Source: Oxalobacteraceae bacterium
GTDB taxonomy: Bacteria > Pseudomonadota > Gammaproteobacteria > Burkholderiales > Burkholderiaceae_D
NCBI GenBank assembly: GCA_021151485.1
Contig: JAGKXB010000046.1
Span: forward strand, 1 to 9,543
DNA: 9,543 nucleotides
Direction: 5' to 3'
Numbering within the stretch: the first letter of the stretch is position 1; every line of letters starts with the position of its first letter. Both the position numbers and the translations under genes were made by a program. Shown here one piece after another: positions 1 to 8,203 of this stretch. Under the pieces are notes generated by a model that saw nothing but the letters and a program-made list of their open reading frames with translations, did not search any database and was not told the DNA's origin.

Positions 1-113
1 TGGATGCACTGGAACAGGAGTGGCCGCAGTTAACCTTTACCCTGATTGGCCAGGAAAACCTTAAAGCACTGAGCAATCACCCGCATGCCACCAAACAAAA
101 GGTGTATTCATGA
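1..113 (+). CDS. C-terminal end of a probable SulP-family anion (bicarbonate/sulfate) transporter, STAS tail
   Basis: Only the last 36 codons are in the window, in the frame starting at base 3 and ending with TGA at 111-113. The tail reads DALEQEWPQLTF, then TLIGQENLKALSNHPHATKQ, and ends KVYS. The pattern of a hydrophobic strand, G-x-(D/E), then (A/P)-(L/V)-S-x-HP-x-A-(R/T)-(K/R) is what I recall at the end of STAS domains in SulP permeases, several of which carry bicarbonate. The stop overlaps the dabA start as ATGA, which implies translational coupling and membership of the same operon. A SulP bicarbonate transporter would fit a carbon-uptake operon. The assignment rests on a short tail recognised from memory. 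Another small regulator or transporter remains possible. Confidence 0.5.
   Translation, partial: DALEQEWPQLTFTLIGQENLKALSNHPHATKQKVYS
99..104 (+). promoter_or_regulatory. Ribosome binding site of dabA
   Basis: AAGGTG lies five bases before the ATG at 110, inside the end of the upstream gene. It supports the start at 110 over the in-frame ATG at 131 (Met8), which has no comparable site. Confidence 0.6.
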
Positions 114-3097
114 ACGCTCCAGCAAAAGTAATGAACACCCAGCCGGATTTCCGGCTGCAAGCGCTCAGCGAAATAATTGAGGAGCTCGGCCATTACCTAC
201 CCAGTCAGCCTCCTTTGCACGCGTTCGTCCACCACAACACATTGCATCATTTCGAACACTTGCGTTTCGAGGATGCGGTCGTCAAAGCAGGAAAATTATT
301 TGACGCAGAGCCCTACCTCAAGGAGTCGGAATACCATCAATTTCTGGACAAAAATCGTATCACTGCACAGGATATTGATACTTCGGTCACCGAATATTTA
401 TGGGAGTTCCCTTATCCCAACGACTCCGTTTTAAACTTGTCAACCAAAGAATTTTTTGTCCAACGCCTGCGAAAATTTATTCCAGTTCCTGAAGCGTCGA
501 CGATTGACTATTTAATTGATGAGCAAGGTCTATTGCAAAAACTCTCCCAACTGGTGTCAGCAGAACGTGCGGCGGAGCTTTCACGTATTGCAAGCCTTCA
601 TACAGGCGAATCATCCGTTCGCACAGCCATTCCGCAATTTTTGCACCAACTGTGGCAGACCTTCAAAGGATTAAATATTGACTTTATAGCAGAGGCTCCC
701 AAACCAAAACGGTTACGCGATTATATTTTTGGCTTAACCAATAGCGATATGGATGAACTGGTACACCCCATTTTAATTAGAATGTCAGCCGCCTATTTAG
801 ACCAAGGTGTTGCTCACTGGGCGATGCCGAACCGCGAGCAGGGTTTACTACACTGCTTCAAAATGCTCTACAGCCAACCTTTAAGCGGACCAAACTTTTT
901 ACTGAAAAATCTGAAGCCATTGCTTGAAAGCACCGAGATCAAACAGGCCTCTGCCCTGGAAATTATCGACTGGGCATTAAAAAGGTTAAATATCAGCGCG
1001 AGCGAAGAATCCGAATTTTTGCTCCACACCTTACTCGCGCTGCGCGGCTGGGCAGGGATGATTCAACATTTTGAACAGCGACCCGACCGGGCTCCAGTGC
1101 AAGCCCTTAATGCACGCCTGAATGATTTTCTCGCAATACGTCTGCTATTAGAAATAGTTATCGGGGAGCAACTGCTCCAGCAACATTGTGAAATGCGGCT
1201 GGATTTCAATGAAGTAAAATTGCGTTATTTAGCCCAATTGGATAACAAATACGAAACCCGGAATCGCAAAACCAAAATTATTTACGAAGCATTTATTGCG
1301 GCGCAATTCATGCCGGTATCGGCCCAGTTGCTGTTCGACTACGACTCAGCACTTGCCTGGGTTAAACATATTCACTATCTCGATGATACGCTACGCAGAC
1401 GCTTGTTACATTTAGCGTTTGAAGGGTACCACCGGGATCAAACGCTTAGCGCATTACAAATACACAGCAAGGCAGTACTGCCGACTATCGCCCCGCAACG
1501 CAACCCTATAGTACAAGCTGTTTTTTGTATCGATGATCGAGAAGAGTCAGTCCGCCGGCATATCGAAGAAATATTGCCCAATAGCGAGACTCTTGGCTTT
1601 GCCGGATTTTTTGGTGCGGCAATTCAATACCAGGGAATGCACGACATTCGTTCCAAACCCCTCTGCCCGGTAGTCATCAAGCCCAAACATTTTATTCAGG
1701 AAGTCGCTGAAAATGCACGCGCACATACAAGTTATAAATTCAAGCAAAAAAAAATCGGCCAACTGAAATATCATCGCGATGTTTCAAGCAAGACGTTAAC
1801 CCGCGGTTCAATCTACACCGCCCTGCTCGGTTGGTTCAGTATAGTTCCGTTGATTTTGCGTAGTGTCTCTCCCAGTCTCTACATCAAAATTGAGCATTTA
1901 CTTCATGCATCAGTGGGCGACTCCCCCAAAAGTCGCCTGATCATCGAAAGCGAACATGAGCATGAAGAGCCGTTAAAAGCGGGTTACTCAGTGAAAGAAA
2001 TGAGCGACATAGTTGAAACGACCCTAAAGACGCTTAATATTCTTCACAACATTAGTAACCTGGTGTTTTTCGTGGGGCACGGCTCCTGCAGCCTCAACAA
2101 TCCCCACGAGGCGGCTCACGATTGCGGCGCTACAGGTGGTGGACGTGGTGGCCCGAATGCTAGAACCTTTGCCGCTATGGCCAACCATCCTCTGGTACGC
2201 CAAACCCTGGCGCTGCGCGGATTCGCTATTCCAGAAACGAGCTGGTTTATTGGTGCCTACCACAATACCTGTGACGACTCGTTTACTTACTATGATGAAG
2301 ATTTGCTGCCAGAAACATTGCGTGAACAATACCAGCAAGTTAAATCAGCGTTTGATCAAGCGAGTATGCTTGATGCCCATGAACGTTGCCGGCGCTTTGA
2401 AACTACCCCGAGCAACATTTCCGCCAACGAAGCACTTGAATATGCGCAAATTCATTCAAATGATCTGGCAGAGCCCAGGCCTGAATACGGTCACGCCACC
2501 AATTCCATTTGTATAGTTGGCCGCAGGGCACGCAGTCGCGGACTGTTTCTGGATCGCCGTGCATTTCTTGTATCCTACGATCCAACTGCGGATGCCACCG
2601 GACAAATATTGAAAAATTTACTGCTGGCAGTTGGCCCTGTGGGAGCCGGTATTAATCTCGAATACTATTTTAGTTTTGTCGACCCGGTTAAATATGGATG
2701 CGGCACCAAACTACCTCACAACATCTCAGGATTGGTCGGGGTAATGGACGGCCATGCAACCGACCTGCGAACTGGATTGCCTTGGCAAATGGTAGAAATT
2801 CATGAGCCTGTGAGATTGTTGGTTGTGGTAGAGAGCACGCCAGAACAGCTGGAACAAATTCTCAATAGTACGCCAAGCCTGGTTCCCCTCGTCTTGAATC
2901 GGTGGATTCAAATAGCGGCTCTGGACCCCCATTCTGACCAGTGCTTTATGTTCACTCCACGCGGTTTTGTGCCCCATACACCGACCACGGAAAAACTGGA
3001 AGCACATCAAAGCTCTGCCCACTATTATCGTGAATCCAGGGAATTTTTAGCACCTACACAAATCTTCGCAGCCATGCAAACCGAGTCCAACCTATGA
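110..3097 (+). CDS. dabA: DabA, zinc-binding subunit of the DAB inorganic-carbon transporter (DUF2309/UPF0753)
   Basis: DabA is the cytoplasmic, peripheral-membrane subunit of the DAB complex. It is thought to hydrate CO2 to bicarbonate in one direction at a beta-carbonic-anhydrase-like zinc site, energised through its membrane partner. The expected ligand pairs are visible: Cys473 and Asp475 in CIDDREES, then His657 in VGHGSC and Cys672 in AHDCGATGGG. The Cys-x-Asp spacing (2) and His-to-Cys spacing (15) match the Halothiobacillus DabA pattern C351/D353/H524/C539. An N-terminal FVHHNTLHHFE motif (about 39-49) and a C-terminal GLVGVMDGHATDLRTGLPWQ block (about 874-893) are also family hallmarks. 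At 995 aa it is longer than the roughly 800-870 aa common in the family. Most of the excess, about 120 residues, lies before the first zinc ligand. Thr675 replaces the second Cys of the usual CGAC. It overlaps both neighbours by 4 bp. Confidence 0.93.
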   Translation: MNAPAKVMNTQPDFRLQALSEIIEELGHYLPSQPPLHAFVHHNTLHHFEHLRFEDAVVKAGKLFDAEPYLKESEYHQFLDKNRITAQDIDTSVTEYLWEFPYPNDSVLNLSTKEFFVQRLRKFIPVPEASTIDYLIDEQGLLQKLSQLVSAERAAELSRIASLHTGESSVRTAIPQFLHQLWQTFKGLNIDFIAEAPKPKRLRDYIFGLTNSDMDELVHPILIRMSAAYLDQGVAHWAMPNREQGLLHCFKMLYSQPLSGPNFLLKNLKPLLESTEIKQASALEIIDWALKRLNISASEESEFLLHTLLALRGWAGMIQHFEQRPDRAPVQALNARLNDFLAIRLLLEIVIGEQLLQQHCEMRLDFNEVKLRYLAQLDNKYETRNRKTKIIYEAFIAAQFMPVSAQLLFDYDSALAWVKHIHYLDDTLRRRLLHLAFEGYHRDQTLSALQIHSKAVLPTIAPQRNPIVQAVFCIDDREESVRRHIEEILPNSETLGFAGFFGAAIQYQGMHDIRSKPLCPVVIKPKHFIQEVAENARAHTSYKFKQKKIGQLKYHRDVSSKTLTRGSIYTALLGWFSIVPLILRSVSPSLYIKIEHLLHASVGDSPKSRLIIESEHEHEEPLKAGYSVKEMSDIVETTLKTLNILHNISNLVFFVGHGSCSLNNPHEAAHDCGATGGGRGGPNARTFAAMANHPLVRQTLALRGFAIPETSWFIGAYHNTCDDSFTYYDEDLLPETLREQYQQVKSAFDQASMLDAHERCRRFETTPSNISANEALEYAQIHSNDLAEPRPEYGHATNSICIVGRRARSRGLFLDRRAFLVSYDPTADATGQILKNLLLAVGPVGAGINLEYYFSFVDPVKYGCGTKLPHNISGLVGVMDGHATDLRTGLPWQMVEIHEPVRLLVVVESTPEQLEQILNSTPSLVPLVLNRWIQIAALDPHSDQCFMFTPRGFVPHTPTTEKLEAHQSSAHYYRESREFLAPTQIFAAMQTESNL

Positions 3098-4416
3098 ACC
3101 ACCTTTTAATTATTGCATTTTTGCTCCCGTTCTTTAGTAGCTTGCTACTCGGGTTGCTAATGATGTTTAAGCAATATCAAATTGAAATTTTCTACTCCAA
3201 GTTAACTTACTGCATATTCGCGCTGAATATTTTGCTATTTATGGCAATTTTTGTCGCTAGCTTGTCCCCTGGAATACAAGCCGCCGTCTCACACACAGAG
3301 GAATTGTCCAACCATTTACAACTAGGCCCTATTGCCATTCTGGCGGACACCTACTCAAGTATTTTGGTCATCTTCTATTGCTTATTGATATTGCTCATTT
3401 CGATTTTTTCGCGCCGCTATCTTCATAAAGACCCCGGCTATTTTCGTTTTTATTTCTTTTTGAATTTATTTGGCGCTGGCGTACAAACGACGTTAATAGC
3501 AGGCAATCTCAGTTTAATGATGATCGGCTGGGAAGCAGTAGGTGTTGCATCGGCTATGCTGATTTCATTTTTCTTTGAACGTTCTAAACCAGTCGAGCAT
3601 GGATTACGCGCATTCTTTACATATCGAATTTGCGATCTCGGGTTCGTTATCGCTTTTATGCTATTGCACACAGCCAATCTACCTACTTCCTTTAATTTTG
3701 GATTTAGCGAACTTTGGCAAACCTTGCCCAGCCCCAATAACAGTGGAACCGCATTACTCATTGGTTTGGCATTAGTATTTGCTGCATCAGGAAAATCCGC
3801 ACAACTTCCATTTTCTGGCTGGTTACCAAGAGCGATGGAAGGCCCAACACCTTCCTCTGCTATTTTTTATGGTGCGATTTCGGTTCACCTGGGTGCATTT
3901 TTACTATTACGTTGCGCTCCGCTCATCGAACAATCTCTTTTACTAAAGGGAGCTATTCTGACAATTGCTATTGCGACTGCAATACACAGTACCTTATCCG
4001 GCAGGGTACAAACTGATATTAAAAGTTCGCTTGCCTACGCCTCATTAACCCAAGTCAGCGTAATTTGGATAGAAATAGCGCTCGGGTTTCATACACTTGC
4101 GATTGTTCACATGATCGGACATGGCGCACTAAGAAGCTTGCAGATCCTCAAATCGCCCAGCGCGCTACACGAGCATCAACATCTGGAGGAAGCATTAGGA
4201 ACACAAATTCCATCTAAAGCACAACATCTGGAAAAGCTAATCCCTGGATCATTACAACTCTGGTTATATCGCCACAGTCTTGATCGCGGATTTGCAGATG
4301 CAATTATATTTAGTTGGATTTTCAGTCCAATGAAACGTTTTCTCAACCGTATCGAGCGCGCTGACCAGAAATGGGTCAACATGATTAACAGAACACCAAA
4401 CCCTGGAAGCAAATAA
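3094..4416 (+). CDS. DabB-like proton-conducting membrane subunit (NuoL/MrpA family, short form)
   Basis: This is an integral membrane protein of the complex I antiporter-like family (Proton_antipo_M) and the likely partner that feeds ion-gradient energy to DabA. Many hydrophobic helices run from residue 1 to about 355. Family charged residues are present: Glu147 in GWEAVG (the TM5 Glu of NuoL), Asp181 in YRICDLGF, Lys234 in SGKSAQLPFSGWLPRAMEG, and the TM11-like HMIGHGALR with His339, His343 and Arg347 (Lys in NuoL). The TM8-type His after PTPSSAI is Tyr259. After residue 350 the chain becomes hydrophilic and ends at 440, so the last helices of a full NuoL (about 610 aa) are absent. Its ATG overlaps the dabA stop as ATGA with no strong Shine-Dalgarno, so coupled translation is likely. 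The LQILKSPSALHEH tail resembles DabB rather than true NuoL. Confidence 0.85.
   Translation: MNHLLIIAFLLPFFSSLLLGLLMMFKQYQIEIFYSKLTYCIFALNILLFMAIFVASLSPGIQAAVSHTEELSNHLQLGPIAILADTYSSILVIFYCLLILLISIFSRRYLHKDPGYFRFYFFLNLFGAGVQTTLIAGNLSLMMIGWEAVGVASAMLISFFFERSKPVEHGLRAFFTYRICDLGFVIAFMLLHTANLPTSFNFGFSELWQTLPSPNNSGTALLIGLALVFAASGKSAQLPFSGWLPRAMEGPTPSSAIFYGAISVHLGAFLLLRCAPLIEQSLLLKGAILTIAIATAIHSTLSGRVQTDIKSSLAYASLTQVSVIWIEIALGFHTLAIVHMIGHGALRSLQILKSPSALHEHQHLEEALGTQIPSKAQHLEKLIPGSLQLWLYRHSLDRGFADAIIFSWIFSPMKRFLNRIERADQKWVNMINRTPNPGSK
4405..4409 (+). promoter_or_regulatory. Ribosome binding site of the third carbon-uptake gene
   Basis: GGAAG is eight bases before the ATG at 4418. It lies in the last codons of the preceding gene and supports this start. 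Confidence 0.55.
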
Positions 4417-4417
4417 C

Positions 4418-5719
4418 ATGATTCTTTTACTTCATCTGGTAATGGGCGTTGCAATGGCAATCGGGGCATTTTCTATTCATAAAAAGGCCCCGACAATAAA
4501 AGCCAAAAAAATTACCACCCGAATCGGCTGGCTGTTGGTTTTTATCGCAGCAACGACGAGCATAGTCCAATGCATTAAATACCCAACTGGCGTTGAGCCA
4601 ATCGGCGACTTTTTACTGGTTAACGGAAATATTCCTTGGCTGGAATTATTTCTAAGCTTGGGTCTACTAATCGCTGTGTCATTTGCTTCCATCAAGGACC
4701 ACACAACAACCACGTTTAAAGCAATCCTATCTTTTACTGCCCTGGTAAATATTTCATTTTCAATTAACCATTGGATCGCTCCCGTATTAGGCTGTGCACT
4801 GGCAACTGTTTACGCATCTGCTTTCTATCGGCGCGCAGAAAAAAGCCAATCGACGATTTTTTCGATTTACCAACTTGGTGGTTTAGGGATTTTTTCGCTT
4901 GGATTATTTTTATTAGAATGTACTGAGTTCCAGCAATCGGGCATGGGGCTAATTGCATTAGCTATCGCTATTCGTCAAGGACTATTCCCCTTTAGCAGTG
5001 CCCAGATCCAGTTTCTGAATAATGCGCCTTTTGGTTTTGGCTTTTTATACAGTAGCTTACACCTTGGTATTCTCGGATTTTTAGCAACGCGGTCAATTGA
5101 CTGGAATGACACCGGTTTAACCATCATAGCCGCCAGTGCTTGCATCACCAGCTTAGGTGCTGCGCTATTAGGATTAAACCAAAAGGATGGAAAACTTTCT
5201 GTAAGCTATTTAATGCTTAGCCAATCGGGCTTTATGACCTTCGCTTGGGCAATTAATCAAGGCCAATTATCATCTGATCTGTTAATTATGTGGTATAGCA
5301 CCGCCATCGCCACTCTTGGATTCGCAGGCATATTGCACAGTCTGGCCGCACGTCGAGGAAATCTCTCCTTAACCAGCGCGAATGGCAACTACGCGCACAC
5401 ACCGAAAATGGCAAGCTACAGCCTATTGATGGGCTTGGCCAGCGCGGGATTTCCTTTAACACTGGGTTTTTCTGCCATAGAAGAAATTTTTTTGAGCAGC
5501 TTTGCTACCGCCCCTTGGCTGACAACCATTGTGGCGTTGGCAGTATCGATTAACAGCATTAATGTCATGCGTTTGTTCTTTATGCTGTTTACCGGGCGAC
5601 GAAAAAACCTCTATGAACCGGATTTAACTTCACAAGAAAACTGGGCCGCCGCATTGAACACCCTTGTTCTGTTTGCTGGAGCATTGGTGCCCTATTCTCT
5701 GATCGCTACGCTTAACTAA
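4418..5719 (+). CDS. Second, divergent antiporter-like membrane subunit (NuoM/NuoN-like) of the DAB operon
   Basis: This is a polytopic membrane protein of 433 aa with about a dozen hydrophobic segments across its full length, starting 1 nt after the previous gene. Its layout follows the antiporter-like family. A central IAIRQGLFPFSSAQIQFLNNAP (about 183-204) matches the (K/R)-x-x-x-PF-x-x-W segment, with Arg186 where Lys is usual. SYLMLSQSGFM matches the broken-helix AYSSISHxG segment. LMGLASAGFPLTLGFSAIEE (Glu355, Glu356) matches the late LAGxPP-GF segment. The tryptophan of the PF-x-x-W motif is missing and I see no clear TM5 WE motif. It is therefore a paralogue, not the missing C-terminal half of the previous gene. 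Its likely role is a second ion-conducting or structural membrane subunit. The family call is moderately sure and the exact role is inferred. Confidence 0.7.
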   Translation: MILLLHLVMGVAMAIGAFSIHKKAPTIKAKKITTRIGWLLVFIAATTSIVQCIKYPTGVEPIGDFLLVNGNIPWLELFLSLGLLIAVSFASIKDHTTTTFKAILSFTALVNISFSINHWIAPVLGCALATVYASAFYRRAEKSQSTIFSIYQLGGLGIFSLGLFLLECTEFQQSGMGLIALAIAIRQGLFPFSSAQIQFLNNAPFGFGFLYSSLHLGILGFLATRSIDWNDTGLTIIAASACITSLGAALLGLNQKDGKLSVSYLMLSQSGFMTFAWAINQGQLSSDLLIMWYSTAIATLGFAGILHSLAARRGNLSLTSANGNYAHTPKMASYSLLMGLASAGFPLTLGFSAIEEIFLSSFATAPWLTTIVALAVSINSINVMRLFFMLFTGRRKNLYEPDLTSQENWAAALNTLVLFAGALVPYSLIATLN

Positions 5720-5727
5720 ACTCACCA

Positions 5728-5749
5728 GGCCCCGTGCAATGACGGGGCC
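5728..5749. terminator. GC-rich hairpin between convergent operons, possible terminator
   Basis: GGCCCCGT and ACGGGGCC form a perfect 8-bp stem with a 6-base loop, starting 8 bases after the stop of the last carbon-uptake gene. Position and GC content fit transcription termination, possibly for both converging operons. No real T-tract follows on the plus strand (AAACGATC). On the minus strand the sequence after the stem is TGGTGAGTTTAGTT, only moderately T-rich. It is therefore an atypical intrinsic terminator or an RNA 3'-end stabiliser. Confidence 0.5.
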
Positions 5750-5838
5750 AAACGATCAGCCGTTGCTTGCTCATAATCCCTCCACAGCTCCCAAGTCTTT
5801 TTTGGTAACTCGCGCAAGCTAAACGCTATACTTTTCAA

Positions 5839-8151
5839 CTAACCGTTTATGCTGCCATTACCCAACCTATCAATTAACAACTGCCGCACTTCTTTTTGCT
5901 CAAAAAACGACGTATGGAAAACATGTTGTTTTTCTTGAATTCCAAATTCAGGTCCTGATGTAATAGCAATTGTTGAAATTACACCATCATCAAATATTCC
6001 GGCCCCATCATAAGGAACTACGCCATCATTTCTTGCTCCTTTGAATACAAATTTATCCAGTCCAATATTATCAAGCATATCCAGCAACACTCCATCGGGC
6101 TCATAGTTGGAACGTGTGTAAATATATTCACAGCCTTTTTGATTGATGGGCATATTTAATTCTTTGAATATAGGGGATTTGGTGGACATGCACTGAATAC
6201 CAGGAAACGACTTTACACCGTACTCAACCGCTTTTAATAAAGATGTAACTAACTGCAGTGGGAAATAGGTGTTAGTAACACTGCTTAACGCGGAGAAGGT
6301 ATTTACCAAAGCCTCAATTTTATCAGGATCTGCCAACGGAGAACCCTGGCAGGCACCGGCAACAAAGATGACTTTACCCACGTTGATTTTTCTGGCATCC
6401 AGAACGCCATCAAATGTAGAGTGCTCGAGTAACGAGCGCACCACGCCTGCCCCTCGACTGTGACATACGATATCAAGGCTACAATCATTAGGCAGCAATT
6501 TAAGCAAATCTTCCGCGTTCTGAACCACATCCTTAGCAACAGTCCAGTGGTCGAAACAGATAATCCTAGAGTAATGCGGAGAAATTTTCCCTAGCAAATT
6601 ATCGCCCCAACGATCAAGCAGCAACTCTTTGAAAGCACCCTTGGCAGAACTGAAAATGCCATGAACAAGCAGTAAATATTTGGCACCAGATGGAAGGGCT
6701 TGAGGGTGTTCCACTAGCTCACCAATTGTTTTACCGATAGGACTATCCAACAATTTCATTTGATATAACTTCGCGGGCACCTTCTTGCCAAAAGCCAAGT
6801 CTTCAACATGTTTGGCAAGGTAACCCGACAAATTATTGACAATAAAATCTTTAACTTTATCTACTACTTTGTGCTTAATAATTCGAACAACTGCAGCAAT
6901 ACCATCCGTTATAAAGCCACCACGAGAGCGCTTAGCAACTTGTGGCGGCATTAAATTTAAATTAAATACTGTGCCTCCCGTCTTCCCAGGCTTAGCCTTA
7001 TGCCAAAAAAATACACCGTTAACCTCAACAATTACTACAACAAATTCGTTATCACCGGAATCTACATGAAGCTGAACTTTGATGCCAGTATCCGTGTTTG
7101 CATCTGCGGCAAGCAATTCCAAGGCGCCAGCTTCTTCGAACCCATCACTCTTTAACGATTTGGCGACTGACTTGGCATCAGCATAAATATCATGGGCAAA
7201 ATATCCCCTGCCTTGGTCAGCCTGCTTCTCAAGGGGAGCTACTTCGCTATTAATTTTCAGATTGTGGGTTTCAGAATAGATTTCAACTTTGCACGTTTTA
7301 AGCGCAATTGATTTCCTGGTTTTACAATTCACCTCAGCAGGTTCTGTAAGAGGCGTTACGCCCATCTCTTTATATCGATTACCCCGTCGCGCCATGCGCG
7401 CTTTATTTTTCCGATTGCGTCGGTATTCTGCCCAGCCAAGTTGCTGTTCCGCTGGAATACTCATCCTTACAGGATCAATCCCAAACGCTGTCTCATGTTC
7501 ATTTTTAGCAGGATCAAAAAATCCGACATACCCGCCGGGATTAATTCCAAAGGAAGGAAGTGTTTGAAGCCCCAGCAAACCAGGCACTTGATACTGACTA
7601 CCCAAGAAATCATTGCGGCTACCTGGTTCGGCAGATTCAGTAAAATATAGCGGCAAAACAAAGTTTGAAACCTCAACACCGTCTATTTCATAAGTTTCAT
7701 CCTGCACGGCATCACACATCTCATGCCAATGATAAACTTTACGGCGCTTATCTCTGGGATGCGGACCTCGCACCAATGTATTCGCCCGACTATCGCCCAG
7801 CAATTCCAATACTTCATGTGAAAAAGTTACCGTCCAGTTTTCATATAGCTCCGCAGCTATATCAGCAAATACGAATCCATAAGGAATACCTTTAAAATTA
7901 GCGTCATGGTAACCCAAGGCATTTTGCACATCGGACTTATCCCAAATATAAATAATGGCATCTCCCAACATATCGATCGGCTTATCAATATCTGGACGAT
8001 TAACCGAACACCCCTCCAATCTAAGCGTTGCGCCAATATGCCAGTAGGGCTTGAAATCTTCATTGATTTGGCGATTGATTGCACGAATTGCAGTAATAAT
8101 TTCAAAATCAGACAGCAACCCATGAGACATATTAATGACAGATATACGCAT
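5839..8151 (-). CDS. Two-domain predicted hydrolase: HExxE metallopeptidase-like domain plus serine alpha/beta-hydrolase (lipase-like)
   Basis: This 770-aa protein has no signal peptide and is probably cytoplasmic. Residues 1-240 form a domain that begins MRISVINMSHGLLSDFEI and holds SHEVLELLGD (His112, Glu113, Glu116) followed by WHEMCDAVQ (Glu144, Cys146, Asp147). That order, HExxE then E-x-C-D, resembles uncharacterised zinc-peptidase-like proteins. A basic stretch (243-260) and a beta-rich middle region (about 285-400) follow. From about 490 an alpha/beta-hydrolase begins: LLLVHGIFSS (oxyanion side, His497-Gly498), FDHWT (534-538), then VCHSRGAG with nucleophile Ser565. Asp709 in NDGVVPYDG and His746 in HVFHTSFF are likely triad members. 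The FDHxT...HSRG pattern recalls hydrolase domains found with CHAT-type conflict proteins (recalled, not searched). GAGGGA about 8-10 bases before the ATG at 8151 supports the start. It is the last gene of the minus-strand cassette. Its substrate is unknown. Confidence 0.7.
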   Translation of the reverse strand: MRISVINMSHGLLSDFEIITAIRAINRQINEDFKPYWHIGATLRLEGCSVNRPDIDKPIDMLGDAIIYIWDKSDVQNALGYHDANFKGIPYGFVFADIAAELYENWTVTFSHEVLELLGDSRANTLVRGPHPRDKRRKVYHWHEMCDAVQDETYEIDGVEVSNFVLPLYFTESAEPGSRNDFLGSQYQVPGLLGLQTLPSFGINPGGYVGFFDPAKNEHETAFGIDPVRMSIPAEQQLGWAEYRRNRKNKARMARRGNRYKEMGVTPLTEPAEVNCKTRKSIALKTCKVEIYSETHNLKINSEVAPLEKQADQGRGYFAHDIYADAKSVAKSLKSDGFEEAGALELLAADANTDTGIKVQLHVDSGDNEFVVVIVEVNGVFFWHKAKPGKTGGTVFNLNLMPPQVAKRSRGGFITDGIAAVVRIIKHKVVDKVKDFIVNNLSGYLAKHVEDLAFGKKVPAKLYQMKLLDSPIGKTIGELVEHPQALPSGAKYLLLVHGIFSSAKGAFKELLLDRWGDNLLGKISPHYSRIICFDHWTVAKDVVQNAEDLLKLLPNDCSLDIVCHSRGAGVVRSLLEHSTFDGVLDARKINVGKVIFVAGACQGSPLADPDKIEALVNTFSALSSVTNTYFPLQLVTSLLKAVEYGVKSFPGIQCMSTKSPIFKELNMPINQKGCEYIYTRSNYEPDGVLLDMLDNIGLDKFVFKGARNDGVVPYDGAGIFDDGVISTIAITSGPEFGIQEKQHVFHTSFFEQKEVRQLLIDRLGNGSING

Positions 8152-8203
8152 GGTAATTATTCCCTCATTAGATTCAGCACCAAAATCAAACTGGTAGATT
8201 CAT

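Noticed and set aside
2136..2516. Plus-strand open frame of 126 codons inside dabA
   Set aside because: It lies in another frame across the conserved zinc-site part of DabA, and its product is Cys/Pro/Arg-rich with no recognisable pattern. It is a by-product of dabA codon use.
3094..5719. The two membrane genes as one DabB broken by a frameshift
   Set aside because: Each protein carries its own full set of antiporter-family segments, and the second has its own start and ribosome site, so they are paralogues rather than halves.
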